Shown here: piece by piece, positions 46,863 to 56,397 of the stretch
Numbering within the stretch: position 1 is the stretch's first letter
How the letters are laid out: each line of letters starts with the position of its first letter
Assembly (NCBI GenBank): GCA_021785005.1
Contig: JAJYGT010000012.1
Span: 1-56,397, forward strand
DNA: 56,397 bases
Direction: 5' to 3'
Source: Actinomycetes bacterium
Lineage (GTDB): Bacteria > Actinomycetota > Acidimicrobiia > Acidimicrobiales > Acidimicrobiaceae
Notes under the pieces: generated by a model
Told to the model about the DNA's origin: nothing
The model's database searches: none
Seen by the model: the letters and a program-made list of their open reading frames with translations, nothing else
Translations under genes and position numbers: made by a program

Positions 46863-47706
46863 TAAATTGCTAACAACGCAGCTGGACCCAATAATGCCGC
46901 GTCCTTTATCGAGCGAAACTGACAATATCGTGCACTTGAATCGGTTAATGCGCATGACTAGAGATTCGGTGATTATCACTCGTCGAAATCTGACCAAGTA
47001 TCGCCGCGTTCCGAGTCTCTTGGTTTTTTCGACCATCCAACCAATTATGTTTTTGCTGCTTTTTACCTACGTATTCGGCGGTGCTGTAAAGGGTGTGGGG
47101 GGCAGTTATGTAAATTTCTTGGTTCCTGGAATCTTGATACAAGCTGTTACCTTTGGTTGTACCCAAACCGGTGTTGGTTTAGCCGATGATATGCAAAAGG
47201 GTATGATGGATAGATTTCGATCACTTCCAATGGCTCGGTCCGCTGTACTAGCAGGTAGAACCCTGTCAGATTCGCTACGTAATTTTTTCGTCGTAGTTTT
47301 GATGATCGGGGTCGGATACATAATTGGATTTCGTTTCCAAGCAGGTATTGTTCCGGGAATCGCAGCGATGTTAATTGCTGTAGGATTTGGATTCTCGCTT
47401 ACTTGGGTAAGCGCACTCGTTGGTCTTTATGCAAAAGACGCGGAATCGGCTGGCGTCTTGCAGTTCATTTGGATTTTCCCACTCACGTTCGCGTCTTCAG
47501 CATTTGTTCCGATTGCCACTATGCCAGGATGGCTTCAAGCCTTTGCCCGTGTCAATCCGATTTCCAATGCCGTTCTATGTCTGCGAGCATTGTCGAATGG
47601 CGGACCGACGCTCGATTATCTCATTTATACGCTGATGTGGATTTTCATTACGACGCTTATCGCATCCTCGTTAGCTGTAACGTTGTTTCGCCGGCGTTCA
47701 AGGTAG
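46855..47706 (+). CDS. DrrB-type ABC-2 permease
   Basis: 283 residues from the ATG at 46855, eight bases inside the ATPase gene; GTG at 46843 is possible. ABC-2 membrane protein with about six helices: IQPIMFLLLFTYVFGGAVKG, NFLVPGILIQAVTFG, DDMQKGMMDRFRSLPMARSA and the late VNPISNAVLCLRALSNGG. Works with the ATPase to export a hydrophobic compound or lipid. Substrate unknown. Confidence 0.92.
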   Translation: MDNKLLTTQLDPIMPRPLSSETDNIVHLNRLMRMTRDSVIITRRNLTKYRRVPSLLVFSTIQPIMFLLLFTYVFGGAVKGVGGSYVNFLVPGILIQAVTFGCTQTGVGLADDMQKGMMDRFRSLPMARSAVLAGRTLSDSLRNFFVVVLMIGVGYIIGFRFQAGIVPGIAAMLIAVGFGFSLTWVSALVGLYAKDAESAGVLQFIWIFPLTFASSAFVPIATMPGWLQAFARVNPISNAVLCLRALSNGGPTLDYLIYTLMWIFITTLIASSLAVTLFRRRSR

Positions 47707-47801
47707 CTTTAGTTAGGCAATGTGTCGGGCAGAATGCAGGGAAACTTGGTTACGTCTATTAGGTTCAATGAAGTCTGAATTCAAAATTCGACGTTATGAC
47801 T

Positions 47802-47873
47802 GGCGGCGTGGCCGAGTGGTTTAGGCAAGGGCCTGCAAAGCCTTGTACAGCGGTTCGATTCCGCTCGCCGCCT
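47802..47873 (+). tRNA. tRNA-Cys (anticodon GCA)
   Basis: Full cloverleaf: acceptor GGCGGCG/CGCCGCC, anticodon stem AGGGC/GCCTT with loop CTGCAAA (anticodon GCA at 47835-47837), T arm AGCGG-TTCGATT-CCGCT, discriminator T as expected for cysteine. CCA is not encoded. Confidence 0.95.
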
Positions 47874-48580
47874 CTACGAAACTGCGTGTGGCAAATTTGT
47901 GTTCGCTTTGAATCTCCTTGACATACAGTTTGCTGCTTGTTTTAGATTTAAATATTTGGATCGAAACTAATTGAGCCCTTGAGATTTTGCAGTCGGTGTA
48001 GAAACTCAAGAAGAATGCAAACTTGAATTGTAGCTGCTTTGATGTAAGTTCGACTGAGTCTTTTGAGTAGCATTGTTTTGGTTTAATTAATGTTTTTTTG
48101 TCGTTATTTATGCAAATGAACTATCGACAACTACCATCACGTGAGACTTTTAAGCGCACAACTGTGATCAAGGCATGACTTAGGCATTGTGGGTATAGGG
48201 CTGAGCCTTTCTTGCGCATCCGGTTGTTTGGGTTCTGGGATAATCAATTTATTTTTCTTGGAGACTTTGAGTTCCGCCAGACTTTGAAAATGGCGTTTGC
48301 ATTCGCGAAACGCCGCTATACGCGTTGGTTGCGACAGGTGATGGGGCTTCTAGTGATATAAGTTTTGCAAGAATCAGTCGTTTGCTCATATGCTTTTTCA
48401 AGACTTTTCACATTTTGTTAATTTGTAACCGATAGCTATATAAATAGATCAGATGATTTCAACTCTGCTAGGTATGCCCTTTTGTAGCTGGTGTGCTTTA
48501 TTGCAGGTCATCGTCTGTATATTAAATCAGTTTTACAAGTTATATGGTCAGTTCACCTTCATATAGGACGGAATCGCGAG
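47874..48580. other. Spacer between tRNA-Cys and the secreted repeat protein
   Basis: About 700 AT-rich bases. No gene or known riboswitch pattern seen. The in-frame extension upstream of 48581 is open but not protein-like. Some structure is likely but I cannot define it. Confidence 0.4.
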
Positions 48581-50494
48581 ATGCTTCGAAGCACTGTTTA
48601 TTTGCGCATCCGGAAAAATTTTCATTGTTCGTTTTGGAGAAAATTCCAAGTCAAAGTGGTGTTTTTGATTACTATGGCAGTCATTGCCGTAGTGGTGCAA
48701 GCCGGACCTGCCAGTATAAACAGCCAGGCGCATTCTACAAGCGATATGGGAAACGAGTTAACAAGTTATTCGAGATCAAGTAGTAGTATTTCGCCAACAC
48801 CTGAGCCAAGCGTTGATTTATCAGCTCTTTCTCGGCCTCGGGGTTTTGTGCTCCATAGTGGCTCGAAGGAGATTGGCGAGTCAAAAATGAATTCGGTTGG
48901 CACTTACAACCCATATTGCTCGGTTTGTAGTCCCCCTTTGATTTTTACTCCAGGGAGATACGTAATGGGCGGCATGGAAGGCACCCCAGGCTTTGCCAAA
49001 ATTACCCCCATTTTCTGGGGACCCGCAGGTAGTTTTAGTACCGCGTACCAATCTTTAATAAATCAATACATAAGCGACGTCGCGGCGGCTAGCAATACGT
49101 CGGGAAACGTATTTGGAGTGGCGACGGAGTATTACCAGAATATCTCGGGGCAACAAAGCAATATTCAATATCAAGTTTTCGCTGGTACCCAAATAACAGA
49201 TACCGATTCCTATCCGACGATTGACAGTTCCTGTACCTTGGCTAGTGGTTATAGCACGTGTATTTCAGATTCTCAAATGCAAAACGAATTAAGTACGGTT
49301 ATTGCTCACGAGGGATTAACTGCGAATGATCAGAACGTCTATCTTGTATTTTTGCCCCAAGGTGTAGAAACCTGCATAAGTTTTGGCACTTGTTCAAGCA
49401 ATTCCTATTGTGCATATCACTCTGGCTATTCGCTTGGAAATTCTTTTGCTCTTTATGGCGATATGCCGTATCCGACAATTTATTCAAACGGCGGGGGCGG
49501 TTGTGATCTAGCAGTGGGCGGAGTTTATCAGTCACCGAATAGCCAGCTGTATGCGGACGCAGAAATTAGCATGATAAGTCACGAAGTCAATGAGACAATC
49601 ACGGACTGGGATGGAGCATGGTTAGATCAAAATGGCTATGAAAATGGCGACGAATGCGCTTATGTTTATGGAGAGCCGCTAGGAGGATCTGCCAGCAATG
49701 GTACAGAATATAATCAGCTGATAAATGGTCATCGATATTTTACGCAAGACGAATTTTCAAATATTGCATACGCAAATCGCATTGGAAATGTTGTAAGCAG
49801 TACAAATAGCACATTCGTACGAGGTTGCGAACAGCGACAATCCGCTGGATATTCAGCTTCAATTTCATCTTTTTCGCCAACTTCAGGATCTATTAATGGC
49901 GGTACTTCAGTAACGATTTCTGGATCTGGGTTTTTGGGCGCAACTGCTGTAAATTTTGGTTCTAATCCAGCAGCTAGTTTTGTGGTGAACTCAAATAACT
50001 CAATTTCTGCAATTACGCCAGCCAATAGCGCGGGTTCAGTCTCAATCACCGTTACTACGCCATATGGGACCAAAAGCTCGGGAATGTCGTTCACTTATGG
50101 TTCTTCGAGCTCAGGATCTACCCCAGATGGCAAAGGATACTGGCTAGTTGCTGCTGATGGCGGGATATTTACCTTTGGTGATGCCGGATTCTATGGCTCA
50201 ACTGGAGCAATGACACTGAATAAACCAATAGTTGGTATGGCATCTACCCCAGATGGCAAAGGATACTGGCTAGTTGCTGCTGATGGTGGGATATTTACTT
50301 TTGGTGACGCAGGATTCTATGGCTCAACTGGAGCAATGACACTGAATAAACCAATAGTTGGTATGGCATCTACCCCAGATGGCAAAGGATACTGGTTAGT
50401 TGCTGCTGATGGTGGGATATTTACCTTTGGTGACGCGGGATTCTATGGCTCAACTGGAGCAATGACACTCAATAAGCCAATAGTTGGGATTTAG
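48581..50494 (+). CDS. Secreted EXORDIUM-like protein with IPT/TIG domain and three terminal repeats
   Basis: 637 residues from the ATG at 48581. Signal sequence with hydrophobic core [15 protein letters not shown] (about 26-40). Residues about 130-400 resemble EXO/phi-1-like secreted proteins and contain [20 protein letters not shown] (H334-E335-x2-E338), a possible metal site, and several Cys pairs. Residues about 427-505 form an IPT/TIG immunoglobulin-like domain ([20 protein letters not shown]). The end carries three 42-residue repeats ([20 protein letters not shown]). Probably cell-surface binding. The last repeat stops abruptly. Confidence 0.8.
   Translation: MLRSTVYLRIRKNFHCSFWRKFQVKVVFLITMAVIAVVVQAGPASINSQAHSTSDMGNELTSYSRSSSSISPTPEPSVDLSALSRPRGFVLHSGSKEIGESKMNSVGTYNPYCSVCSPPLIFTPGRYVMGGMEGTPGFAKITPIFWGPAGSFSTAYQSLINQYISDVAAASNTSGNVFGVATEYYQNISGQQSNIQYQVFAGTQITDTDSYPTIDSSCTLASGYSTCISDSQMQNELSTVIAHEGLTANDQNVYLVFLPQGVETCISFGTCSSNSYCAYHSGYSLGNSFALYGDMPYPTIYSNGGGGCDLAVGGVYQSPNSQLYADAEISMISHEVNETITDWDGAWLDQNGYENGDECAYVYGEPLGGSASNGTEYNQLINGHRYFTQDEFSNIAYANRIGNVVSSTNSTFVRGCEQRQSAGYSASISSFSPTSGSINGGTSVTISGSGFLGATAVNFGSNPAASFVVNSNNSISAITPANSAGSVSITVTTPYGTKSSGMSFTYGSSSSGSTPDGKGYWLVAADGGIFTFGDAGFYGSTGAMTLNKPIVGMASTPDGKGYWLVAADGGIFTFGDAGFYGSTGAMTLNKPIVGMASTPDGKGYWLVAADGGIFTFGDAGFYGSTGAMTLNKPIVGI
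50117..50491 (+). repeat. Three tandem 126-base repeats
   Basis: Units start at 50117, 50243 and 50369, the third three bases short at the stop codon. Copies are nearly identical in DNA with only a few silent changes (such as GGCGGG/GGTGGG), implying recent duplication or gene conversion. Each encodes a 42-residue unit beginning [16 protein letters not shown]. Confidence 0.95.
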
Positions 50495-50901
50495 ACCCGT
50501 TGTATCTAATGTGGCGCTGACACGAAATGTCATAATCGGTAGTGCGTGTTGTTTGGACTTTGTGATTGTCACGCGCTTGCATGGTCTATCAACAGACGTG
50601 GTATTCAAACGATACTGATGGTTTTTGGATTTTGCGCTTAAGCACGTGCCGGTGTGGCTCACATGGGAAGGTGGTTAGGTTGACGATCACTTCACTGCCG
50701 TGGCAAGTGGCGCGCATATTAAACTCTATTTAGCAAGTTCATATGGAATGTTTGGTTGTCGCCAGGTTATTTTCGAGTCGAACTTACTTTGGGCTCTTGA
50801 GTGGAAATGTTGCATTTATAACGTCTTAGATGAGTGTCGAAATGATAGTTAGTTGATATTTGAGGGTTCGAGGGTAGATCATTCCTAGGTTAGAATTTGA
50901 A
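50495..50901 (+). other. Spacer before glgX
   Basis: 407 bases. No continuation of the 126-base repeat in any frame, no gene, no clear hairpin. glgX starts without an evident ribosome binding site. Confidence 0.45.
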
Positions 50902-52905
50902 GTGTTGTCGTATCGACCGGGCGTTACAAGATCGCCTGATGGGCGGTTTGCAGCAAAAATTTTTTCTTCGTCAGCGTCTGCAATTACGCTAAGTACGTTT
51001 GATCAAACGCAGCATCTTGTAGATGAAGTTTCATTGCGATCCGTTGGCGACGGGTGGTGGTTTTCTGAGTTTGATTCTGAAAGTTCGTTACTCTATGGGT
51101 TGCGGGTTGATGGACCGTATGAACCTGCTGCGGGCTTATTTCATAACCCAAATAAATTATTACTCGACCCTTACGCTTTGCAGTTTGTCGGGAAATTGAA
51201 ATATGGCGATACAACTCGCATTCACGCTCCGTATGACTACCTTACTCCTTCCGAGTTGGATTCGCTTGGTTCGGTGCCTCTAGCGAAGTTGCCAGGAGAT
51301 ACCGCACTTATGTCTAAGCCTATTGCTGGTCCTGGGCATAGCTTGGCCGAATCGATAATTTATGAAACCCATGTCAAGTCAGCAACCGCGCGTCTAACTA
51401 GTATCTCGCCAGCAATACGTGGAACGTATCTCGGACTTGCGTCTCCACAGTTTATTGAGCATTTGAAGAAATTGTCGGTCACCGCGGTTGAGCTTTTGCC
51501 AATTTTTTACTTTGCAGACTCAGAGGTTTTATTAGCAAATCACTTAGTCAACCATTGGGGTTATTCCACGATCTCTTTCTTTGCTCCAGATCCTCGATAT
51601 TCCACGACGAATGACTTTGGGGTGGCTGCGAAAGAATTTGCCGAGATGGTAGATACGTTGCATCAAAACGGAATTGAAGTAATCCTTGATGTTGTATACA
51701 ACCACACCGGCGAAGGTGATATCTCAGGACCAACGTTTTCGTATCGTGGGATTTCTCCCAGAGACTACTATCTTACGGAGCCATTTGGTAGGTACCAAGT
51801 AGACGTTACTGGTTGTGGAAACACCTTAAATGCGTCATCATCGGTGGTGCAGAACTTGATACTGGATTCGTTATGTCATTTTGTAGAGAACTACTCGATA
51901 GACGGATTTAGGTTTGATTTGGCAACCTCGCTAGGTCGTAGCTCTGACCCGCGCAATAATTACGCTTATACCGCCGGCGGAGGTACTTTAGGTGCGATAG
52001 CTTCCAATGAAAAACTCAAGAACACCAAGCTCATTGCTGAACCATGGGACCTCGGATGGGGTGGCTACCAGGTGGGTAATTTTGTACCTCCCTTCTTGGA
52101 GTGGAACGATAGGTTTAGAGATTTTGTCAGACGGGCAATCGTAACGACTGGCGGTTCCAAGCAAGAGCTCGCCAATCAAATCGTTGGGATTAATGAACAC
52201 CTTCCAAGACATCGCTCGGTCAATTTTGTAACTTGTCATGATGGCTTCACGCTTAGAGATTTGGTCTCATTTAACTCAAAGCACAATCTTGCAAATCACG
52301 AAGACAATCGAGACGGCGCTAATCAGAATTACTCGAATAATTTTGGGCATGAAGGATTAGACGCACCTTCTGCAACAATATCGTTGAGAGACCAAATTCG
52401 CCGAATGTTGATTGCCACGTTGGCTGTATCGCCGGGTGTTCCCATGGTTCTAGGGGGTGACGAACTAAGTCGCACCCAATACGGGAATAACAATGCTTAT
52501 TGTCAAGATCGTGCTGATTACACCTTTGATTGGAAGAGGATCGACACAGACTACCTTAGTTTTTTTGCAAAAGTGTTTTCTCTCCGACGCAAATTGATAT
52601 CACCATCTTTTGAGGTCGACATCATTTCTGACAGTTGTTTCGCACGAGATGATGGCGTTTCGTGCGCGAACGTGGTGGCATTTGATTATACGTCAGATGA
52701 ATCTAAAAAGGTGTTTCGAACGTTCATTAATTTTGGGTACGAAGAATGTAAAGTTGGTTTGAAATCCAACTATGAAACCTTTCGGGCACACTTGGTGCTA
52801 GACTCCTCGATTGCTTTGGTGGACTCATCTATCCAGGACGAATTTACCGAGACTGAAATATTGATTCCGGGCAAGACGGTAATGGCAGTGCTTTTGGTTG
52901 GTTAA
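50902..52905 (+). CDS. glgX: Glycogen debranching enzyme GlgX
   Basis: 667 residues from GTG. Isoamylase-type GH13 enzyme that removes short branches from glycogen. N-terminal CBM48-like domain (YGLRVDGPYEPAAGLF, NPNKLLLDPYA), then the catalytic motifs DVVYNHT (263-269), GFRFDLATS with nucleophile Asp339, AEPWD with acid/base Glu380, and FVTCHD with Asp447; LGGDELSRTQYGNNNAYCQD is typical GlgX. Slightly shorter than many (about 700). No other glycogen genes in the window. Confidence 0.95.
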   Translation: MLSYRPGVTRSPDGRFAAKIFSSSASAITLSTFDQTQHLVDEVSLRSVGDGWWFSEFDSESSLLYGLRVDGPYEPAAGLFHNPNKLLLDPYALQFVGKLKYGDTTRIHAPYDYLTPSELDSLGSVPLAKLPGDTALMSKPIAGPGHSLAESIIYETHVKSATARLTSISPAIRGTYLGLASPQFIEHLKKLSVTAVELLPIFYFADSEVLLANHLVNHWGYSTISFFAPDPRYSTTNDFGVAAKEFAEMVDTLHQNGIEVILDVVYNHTGEGDISGPTFSYRGISPRDYYLTEPFGRYQVDVTGCGNTLNASSSVVQNLILDSLCHFVENYSIDGFRFDLATSLGRSSDPRNNYAYTAGGGTLGAIASNEKLKNTKLIAEPWDLGWGGYQVGNFVPPFLEWNDRFRDFVRRAIVTTGGSKQELANQIVGINEHLPRHRSVNFVTCHDGFTLRDLVSFNSKHNLANHEDNRDGANQNYSNNFGHEGLDAPSATISLRDQIRRMLIATLAVSPGVPMVLGGDELSRTQYGNNNAYCQDRADYTFDWKRIDTDYLSFFAKVFSLRRKLISPSFEVDIISDSCFARDDGVSCANVVAFDYTSDESKKVFRTFINFGYEECKVGLKSNYETFRAHLVLDSSIALVDSSIQDEFTETEILIPGKTVMAVLLVG

Positions 52906-52940
52906 TTAAAGCAAGCCACTAGTCTATTTAGAGCTAATAA

Positions 52941-53013
52941 GGGCCGTTGGCGCAGCTGGTAGCGCACTTGCATGACACGCAAGGGGTCACAAGTTCGAGT
53001 CTTGTACGGCCCA
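52941..53013 (+). tRNA. tRNA-Val (anticodon GAC)
   Basis: Acceptor GGGCCGT/ACGGCCC, D arm GCGC...GCGC, anticodon stem CTTGC/GCAAG with loop ATGACAC (anticodon GAC at 52974-52976), T arm CAAG-TTCGAGT-CTTG, discriminator A. No encoded CCA. Confidence 0.95.
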
Positions 53014-53035
53014 CTTTCAAATTTGTAGTTAGCGT

Positions 53036-53079
53036 TGCGAGTAAGTCTCAAGTAGCGCAATATTGCGCTTTTACTCGCA
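53036..53079 (+). terminator. Nested hairpin after tRNA-Val
   Basis: Outer stem TGCGAGTAA/TTACTCGCA (53036-53044, 53071-53079) encloses the 14-base palindrome GCGCAATATTGCGC (53055-53068). Follows the tRNA by 22 bases, likely its terminator, though no T run follows. Confidence 0.6.
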
Positions 53080-53247
53080 GAACAGTCACGTGGTGACGTA
53101 TTGCTTACTGAAGTTTTTGGAATAAAGATTTCTTTTGGTGCGAAATTAGTAATTTTTGGACCGCAAAGTTAAATTCTGGTAGTTTTTTTGGCTGTTGGGT
53201 AGAGCGCTTAGTTGTAACTGTCAAACCGCGATGCAAAAGGGGGAAAG

Positions 53248-54135
53248 TTGATTATTTGTTTTCTTGGTCCTGAGGGCACTTCGGATTACCGCGCACTTTC
53301 TTTGCTTCGATCTCATCTAAATCTAGAACCATTGCCCATGTCATCTCTCATTGATGTAATTGAGACGGTCAACTTTACTCCTGGATGTTTGGGTATTATT
53401 CCAATCGAAAATTCGACAGATGGTCAGATGACCACGATACTAGATAAGTTGATATTTGATTTTGAAAATGTGATGATCCGAGAGGAAGTTGTCCTGGCCG
53501 AACGTATCGACGCGTTTTGTCTAGATCCCAACGTTCAGGCATCAACGGTGATCTCACACCCTTTAATATTGGATTTATGTAGTCAATATATCAAGGCACA
53601 GTCGCTCACTACCCGGCATAGTTTGAGCACCGCAGAAGCCTGTCGCACAATTTTGGAGGATAACGATCCAACCGCCATTGCTCTTGCACCACAAATTGTT
53701 GGTGAATCATTTGGATTAGAGTTAGTGTCCAATGGAGTCATGGATGTGTCTGACATCAGAACTCGATACTTTGTGATCGGTCGCGAAATAAGTGAGAAAA
53801 CAGGAAGTGATCGGACATCAATTGTTGTCACACCCACTTTAGATCGTGTCGGTTTCTTGGCGGATGTAGCAACTGTTTTTGCCAAGAACGGCGTCAATAT
53901 GAACCACATCTTGTCCCGTCCACTTTCGGCGAAAATTGGAACATACTGTTTTCACATCGTCCTAGAAGGCCACATGGGTGATCCAGGAGTTGTGGCTTTG
54001 ATGGATGATTTACTCGAGCTTGATGCTTCGATCAAGTTATTGGGGTCATACCCTCGTTGGAGTGGAGTAGACGTGGCTACGCCCGCGTCTAACTTACCTA
54101 AAGGGAGTATCGAACGTGTGGGTGCAAAGATATAA
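53248..54135 (+). CDS. pheA: Prephenate dehydratase
   Basis: 295 residues from TTG with GGGGG upstream. Converts prephenate to phenylpyruvate for phenylalanine. N-terminal FLGPEGTSDYRALS (one residue shorter than the usual GTFS), GIIPIENSTDGQM, catalytic-region DIRTRYFVIG; ACT domain from about residue 190 with RVGFLADVATVFAKNGVNMN and LSRPL, allowing feedback by phenylalanine. Followed by tyrA on the same strand. Confidence 0.95.
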   Translation: MIICFLGPEGTSDYRALSLLRSHLNLEPLPMSSLIDVIETVNFTPGCLGIIPIENSTDGQMTTILDKLIFDFENVMIREEVVLAERIDAFCLDPNVQASTVISHPLILDLCSQYIKAQSLTTRHSLSTAEACRTILEDNDPTAIALAPQIVGESFGLELVSNGVMDVSDIRTRYFVIGREISEKTGSDRTSIVVTPTLDRVGFLADVATVFAKNGVNMNHILSRPLSAKIGTYCFHIVLEGHMGDPGVVALMDDLLELDASIKLLGSYPRWSGVDVATPASNLPKGSIERVGAKI

Positions 54136-54278
54136 GTTCGAAATGCAAAACTTTGGATCTGCATTTAGCATCTAGGCTCGTAGTCTCGTAAAATGGCAGA
54201 ATGAACTAAAGAGTTAGTTTCCAGGTTGTCTTAGGTGAATTTGTCTTATGGTTTCAAAGAATGTGGGTTGGGCTCTTT

Positions 54279-55286
54279 ATGGAGCGGTTTAAATCCGTAG
54301 GAATTGTAGGACTAGGTCAAATTGGTGGATCACTTGCACTTGCCTTGCGCGGTAAAGTTGCGCTCAGCGGTTTTGACATAGATGCATCGAGTCGGGAATT
54401 TGGTGACTCAATCGGTGTGGTGATTTTGGATTCTCTAAACGAAATTATTGCGACTTGTGACCTGTTAATATTTGCTGTTCCTGCAGATGTATTTTTAGGC
54501 TTGCTTGGCGAAGTTGCAAAGTCAAAATTGAACAAGCCGTTGGTAATCTGCGATGTTTGTTCCACAAAATCAGACATCGATTTCGAGGTAGCTAAGCATA
54601 ACTTTGATCCTGATATTGTTCGGTATGTGGGCTTACATCCGCTTGCTGGCAACGAACGTCCGGGCCCAAGTGGTGCACAAGAATCACTATTTGTCAGCAA
54701 AACAGTCGTTGTGTCTAGTGGCTCGGCTACCGACGCGGGGTCGTCACTTTTTGTGTCGAGCTTTTTAATTGAATTATTGGGCGTAAAAATTCTCTATGTA
54801 GATCCGAAAACCCATGACGTAATTACTAGCTCGACTATTGATCTACCTCATATTTTCGCGTATTTAGCGTCGACATTTGCAAATGAAATTCGCGATCAAT
54901 CACTAATGCACTTACTGAGTGGGAACTCATTAGGTGATGTAACCCGAGTGGCACGTAGCAGTTCAAAAATGGTCGCTAGTTTTTTATTCGCAAACAGACA
55001 TCAAGTTGTGAAATCACTAGAAGCGGTTCCCTTGCAAATTGATAAATTTATCTCTGCGCTCGAGTACGAAGATGACACGAAATTGCAAGGGCTGTTAGAG
55101 TCGTACGCTCCCTCACCAATTTTATCTACCCGTGTTTTCGTCCAAATGAAACATTCGACAAGAAATGAATTCGAGGTCCAACAAGCTATTTACGAACTTG
55201 AGAAAGCACAGATCCTGATTGAAGCGTTACATTTTGGTAGCGACGATATCAGTGTCTCGGGAACCATGGCGACGAACGCGACGTAG
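54279..55286 (+). CDS. tyrA: Prephenate dehydrogenase
   Basis: 335 residues from the ATG at 54279; ATG at 54261 adds six. Oxidative decarboxylation of prephenate to 4-hydroxyphenylpyruvate for tyrosine. NAD-binding VGIVGLGQIGGSLALALRG, IFAVPAD, VCDVCSTKSD and the substrate loop GLHPLAGNERPGP. The C-terminal helical domain follows. Next to pheA, separated by 143 bases, forming a Phe/Tyr branch pair. Confidence 0.93.
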   Translation: MERFKSVGIVGLGQIGGSLALALRGKVALSGFDIDASSREFGDSIGVVILDSLNEIIATCDLLIFAVPADVFLGLLGEVAKSKLNKPLVICDVCSTKSDIDFEVAKHNFDPDIVRYVGLHPLAGNERPGPSGAQESLFVSKTVVVSSGSATDAGSSLFVSSFLIELLGVKILYVDPKTHDVITSSTIDLPHIFAYLASTFANEIRDQSLMHLLSGNSLGDVTRVARSSSKMVASFLFANRHQVVKSLEAVPLQIDKFISALEYEDDTKLQGLLESYAPSPILSTRVFVQMKHSTRNEFEVQQAIYELEKAQILIEALHFGSDDISVSGTMATNAT

Positions 55287-55288
55287 GG

Positions 55289-55582
55289 TCAAAATTCGAA
55301 CTGTATCGCAGATCGTGCGATGATCGCACCCTTTATGTGATCGTTGATCAGTTTTAAGTGCTCCGCATTGGTCCCATACCTTAGGAACTGTGCTTCGTCC
55401 GTAAAGTCCACGCAAATGCCATATTCGTAGTTTCCAGTTTGAATGCCAAGATCTTTACCGTGATGTGCTACGAGACGCTCTGGATACGATTCGTACAAAT
55501 GCGTTAAACCATTAATAATATTTACTTTTTCAGTTTCTGTAATATCGGGGCGAAATTTGAACAGAACCATATGTCGAATCAT
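55289..55582 (-). CDS. Dabb-domain (stress-responsive alpha/beta barrel) protein
   Basis: 97 residues. Opens MIRHMVLFKFRPDITETEK and contains DLGIQTGNYEYGICVDFTD and the end motif HLKLINDHIKGA, as in dimeric alpha-beta barrel Dabb proteins. Function in bacteria is mostly unknown; some act on small ring or polyketide-like molecules. Convergent with tyrA, only two bases between stop codons. Confidence 0.85.
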   Translation of the reverse strand: MIRHMVLFKFRPDITETEKVNIINGLTHLYESYPERLVAHHGKDLGIQTGNYEYGICVDFTDEAQFLRYGTNAEHLKLINDHIKGAIIARSAIQFEF

Positions 55583-55904
55583 TTGTTGTAAATTCCTTAG
55601 TATTGGTTAAGTGAGCACCAGTATATCGCATTGTGCTGGGGACAAATCAGTCGAGCGTTTCAACCGAGCACTCTATATGGATGCGAGTTCAACCTGAGAA
55701 TACTGCTTGGTCACGATGCGGCCGTATGTGCGTCATAGTGAATGGTAATGGGTAACACTTCCTCACGTTGGCAGATGAGTTGTCATACTGATTTAGTATT
55801 TTCAAAAACGACCCGAAATTTGTGTTATTATTTGAGATTTAACGCGACCCGTTGCCTGGTCAACGGAGTTAATGGCTTTTGCTTACCATGAGGTGGAAAT
55901 TATT
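55583..55904. other. Spacer before the terminal gene remnant
   Basis: About 320 bases. No gene. An AGCAC/GTGCT dyad lies near 55614-55636. GAGGTGG at 55890-55896 is a good ribosome binding site for the frame starting at 55905. Confidence 0.4.
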
Positions 55905-56328
55905 ATGACGTCAAAGACTTTTTTGGCGAGGGGGGCGCAGTCGCGGGTATTGTAGCACTGTGTCTAATGCCATCTGACGCTTCATTCGCGACGCAAATTA
56001 CTAATTCGCAATTCAAGCAGCAAATAATACTGCGACCAAGTTAAATTCTGCCTCCCCGTCTGGTTCAACGCGACTTTTACCTCAGACACAGCGCACAGTT
56101 GTTCCTCTCTCAAATCCATTTCAGTATTTACAGCCAAGTGGAACTACATCGGTGTCGCCGACGGCGGAGCTTCGCTATAGTACCACAGGGTCTATATCGC
56201 CAGGCTCTGCGCTTAGGACGCAAACAGAAGGAACTTCACATCAAGGGACCAAGAGGATCGCAAACCCTAACCCAAGTTTCGTCGAAAATACCCCCAGAAC
56301 CCCAGTTTTAGCCCCATTTCAGGCTTAG
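55905..56328 (+). pseudogene. Frameshifted secreted Ser/Thr/Pro-rich protein
   Basis: ATG at 55905 follows GAGGTGG with eight-base spacing. Frame 1 reads MTSKTFLARG and stops at 55953. Shifting at the six-G run (55930-55935) gives GAVAGIVALCLMPSDASFA, a plausible signal peptide core and cleavage site, stopping near 56043. Shifting again near 56005-56020 opens a frame rich in Ser, Thr, Pro (NSASPSGSTRLLPQTQRTVV) to a TAG at 56326-56328. Both shifts fit single-base losses, so it is a decayed gene or carries sequence errors. No family recognised. Confidence 0.4.
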
Positions 56329-56397
56329 TTAAATACTAAAGTGCTGGTAGATGGGTGGGGTACCTTTCCAAATAGTGAATGTAGTGCCCTAACAGGG

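Noticed and set aside
50117-50491. CRISPR-like array
   Set aside because: Repeats are 126 bases, contiguous, in frame and coding; no spacers.

Overview
The window looks like chromosomal DNA of an actinobacterium, most likely an Acidimicrobiia-type lineage of moderate to low GC. This is inferred from a DUF3039 protein, an isoamylase-type GlgX, DrrAB-type exporter genes, a secreted IPT/TIG protein with C-terminal [14 protein letters not shown]-type repeats, tRNA genes without an encoded CCA, and heavy use of TTG and GTG starts. No phage, transposase, CRISPR array or rRNA gene was seen.

Layout. 0-5 kb: a hypothetical gene, then a molybdate/tungstate uptake unit (HTH plus binding-domain regulator, lipoprotein ModA, fused ModB-ModC) with a striking perfect inverted repeat over the regulator stop codon. 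5-6.7 kb (minus): small redox/zinc-type proteins (DUF3039, Cys-rich, CxxC thioredoxin-like) behind an unusual GcvH-like lipoyl protein. 7-12 kb: an MFS transporter, then a minus-strand thiamine set thiO-thiS-thiG-thiD. 12-28 kb: housekeeping and lipid metabolism: acyl-CoA ligase, TDT transporter with divergent LysR regulator, an ABC exporter without a normal start codon, acetoacetyl-CoA synthetase, DHA2 efflux pump, ACT-domain protein overlapping the peptide deformylase region, FMN reductase, PNPOx-type protein, geranylgeranyl-reductase-type flavoprotein.

28.9-45.4 kb is the most interesting part. It has a creatininase-family hydrolase, two tandem Rieske oxygenases, and an eight-gene minus-strand operon (luciferase-like monooxygenase, ABC ATPase, permease, NMT1-type binding protein, amidohydrolase, amidase, RutB-like isochorismatase hydrolase, cupin). 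Divergent to the operon lie a phytoene-desaturase-type flavoprotein, a cytosine-deaminase-like amidohydrolase and a second amidase. Six C-N hydrolases, up to four oxidative enzymes and a dedicated importer suggest uptake and stepwise degradation of an N-heterocycle, possibly N-alkylated. The substrate is unknown and the pathway is my inference.

45.9-56.4 kb: DrrAB-type ABC exporter, tRNA-Cys, a large secreted repeat protein, GlgX, tRNA-Val, pheA and tyrA, a Dabb protein, and at the right edge what looks like a frameshifted secreted-protein gene.
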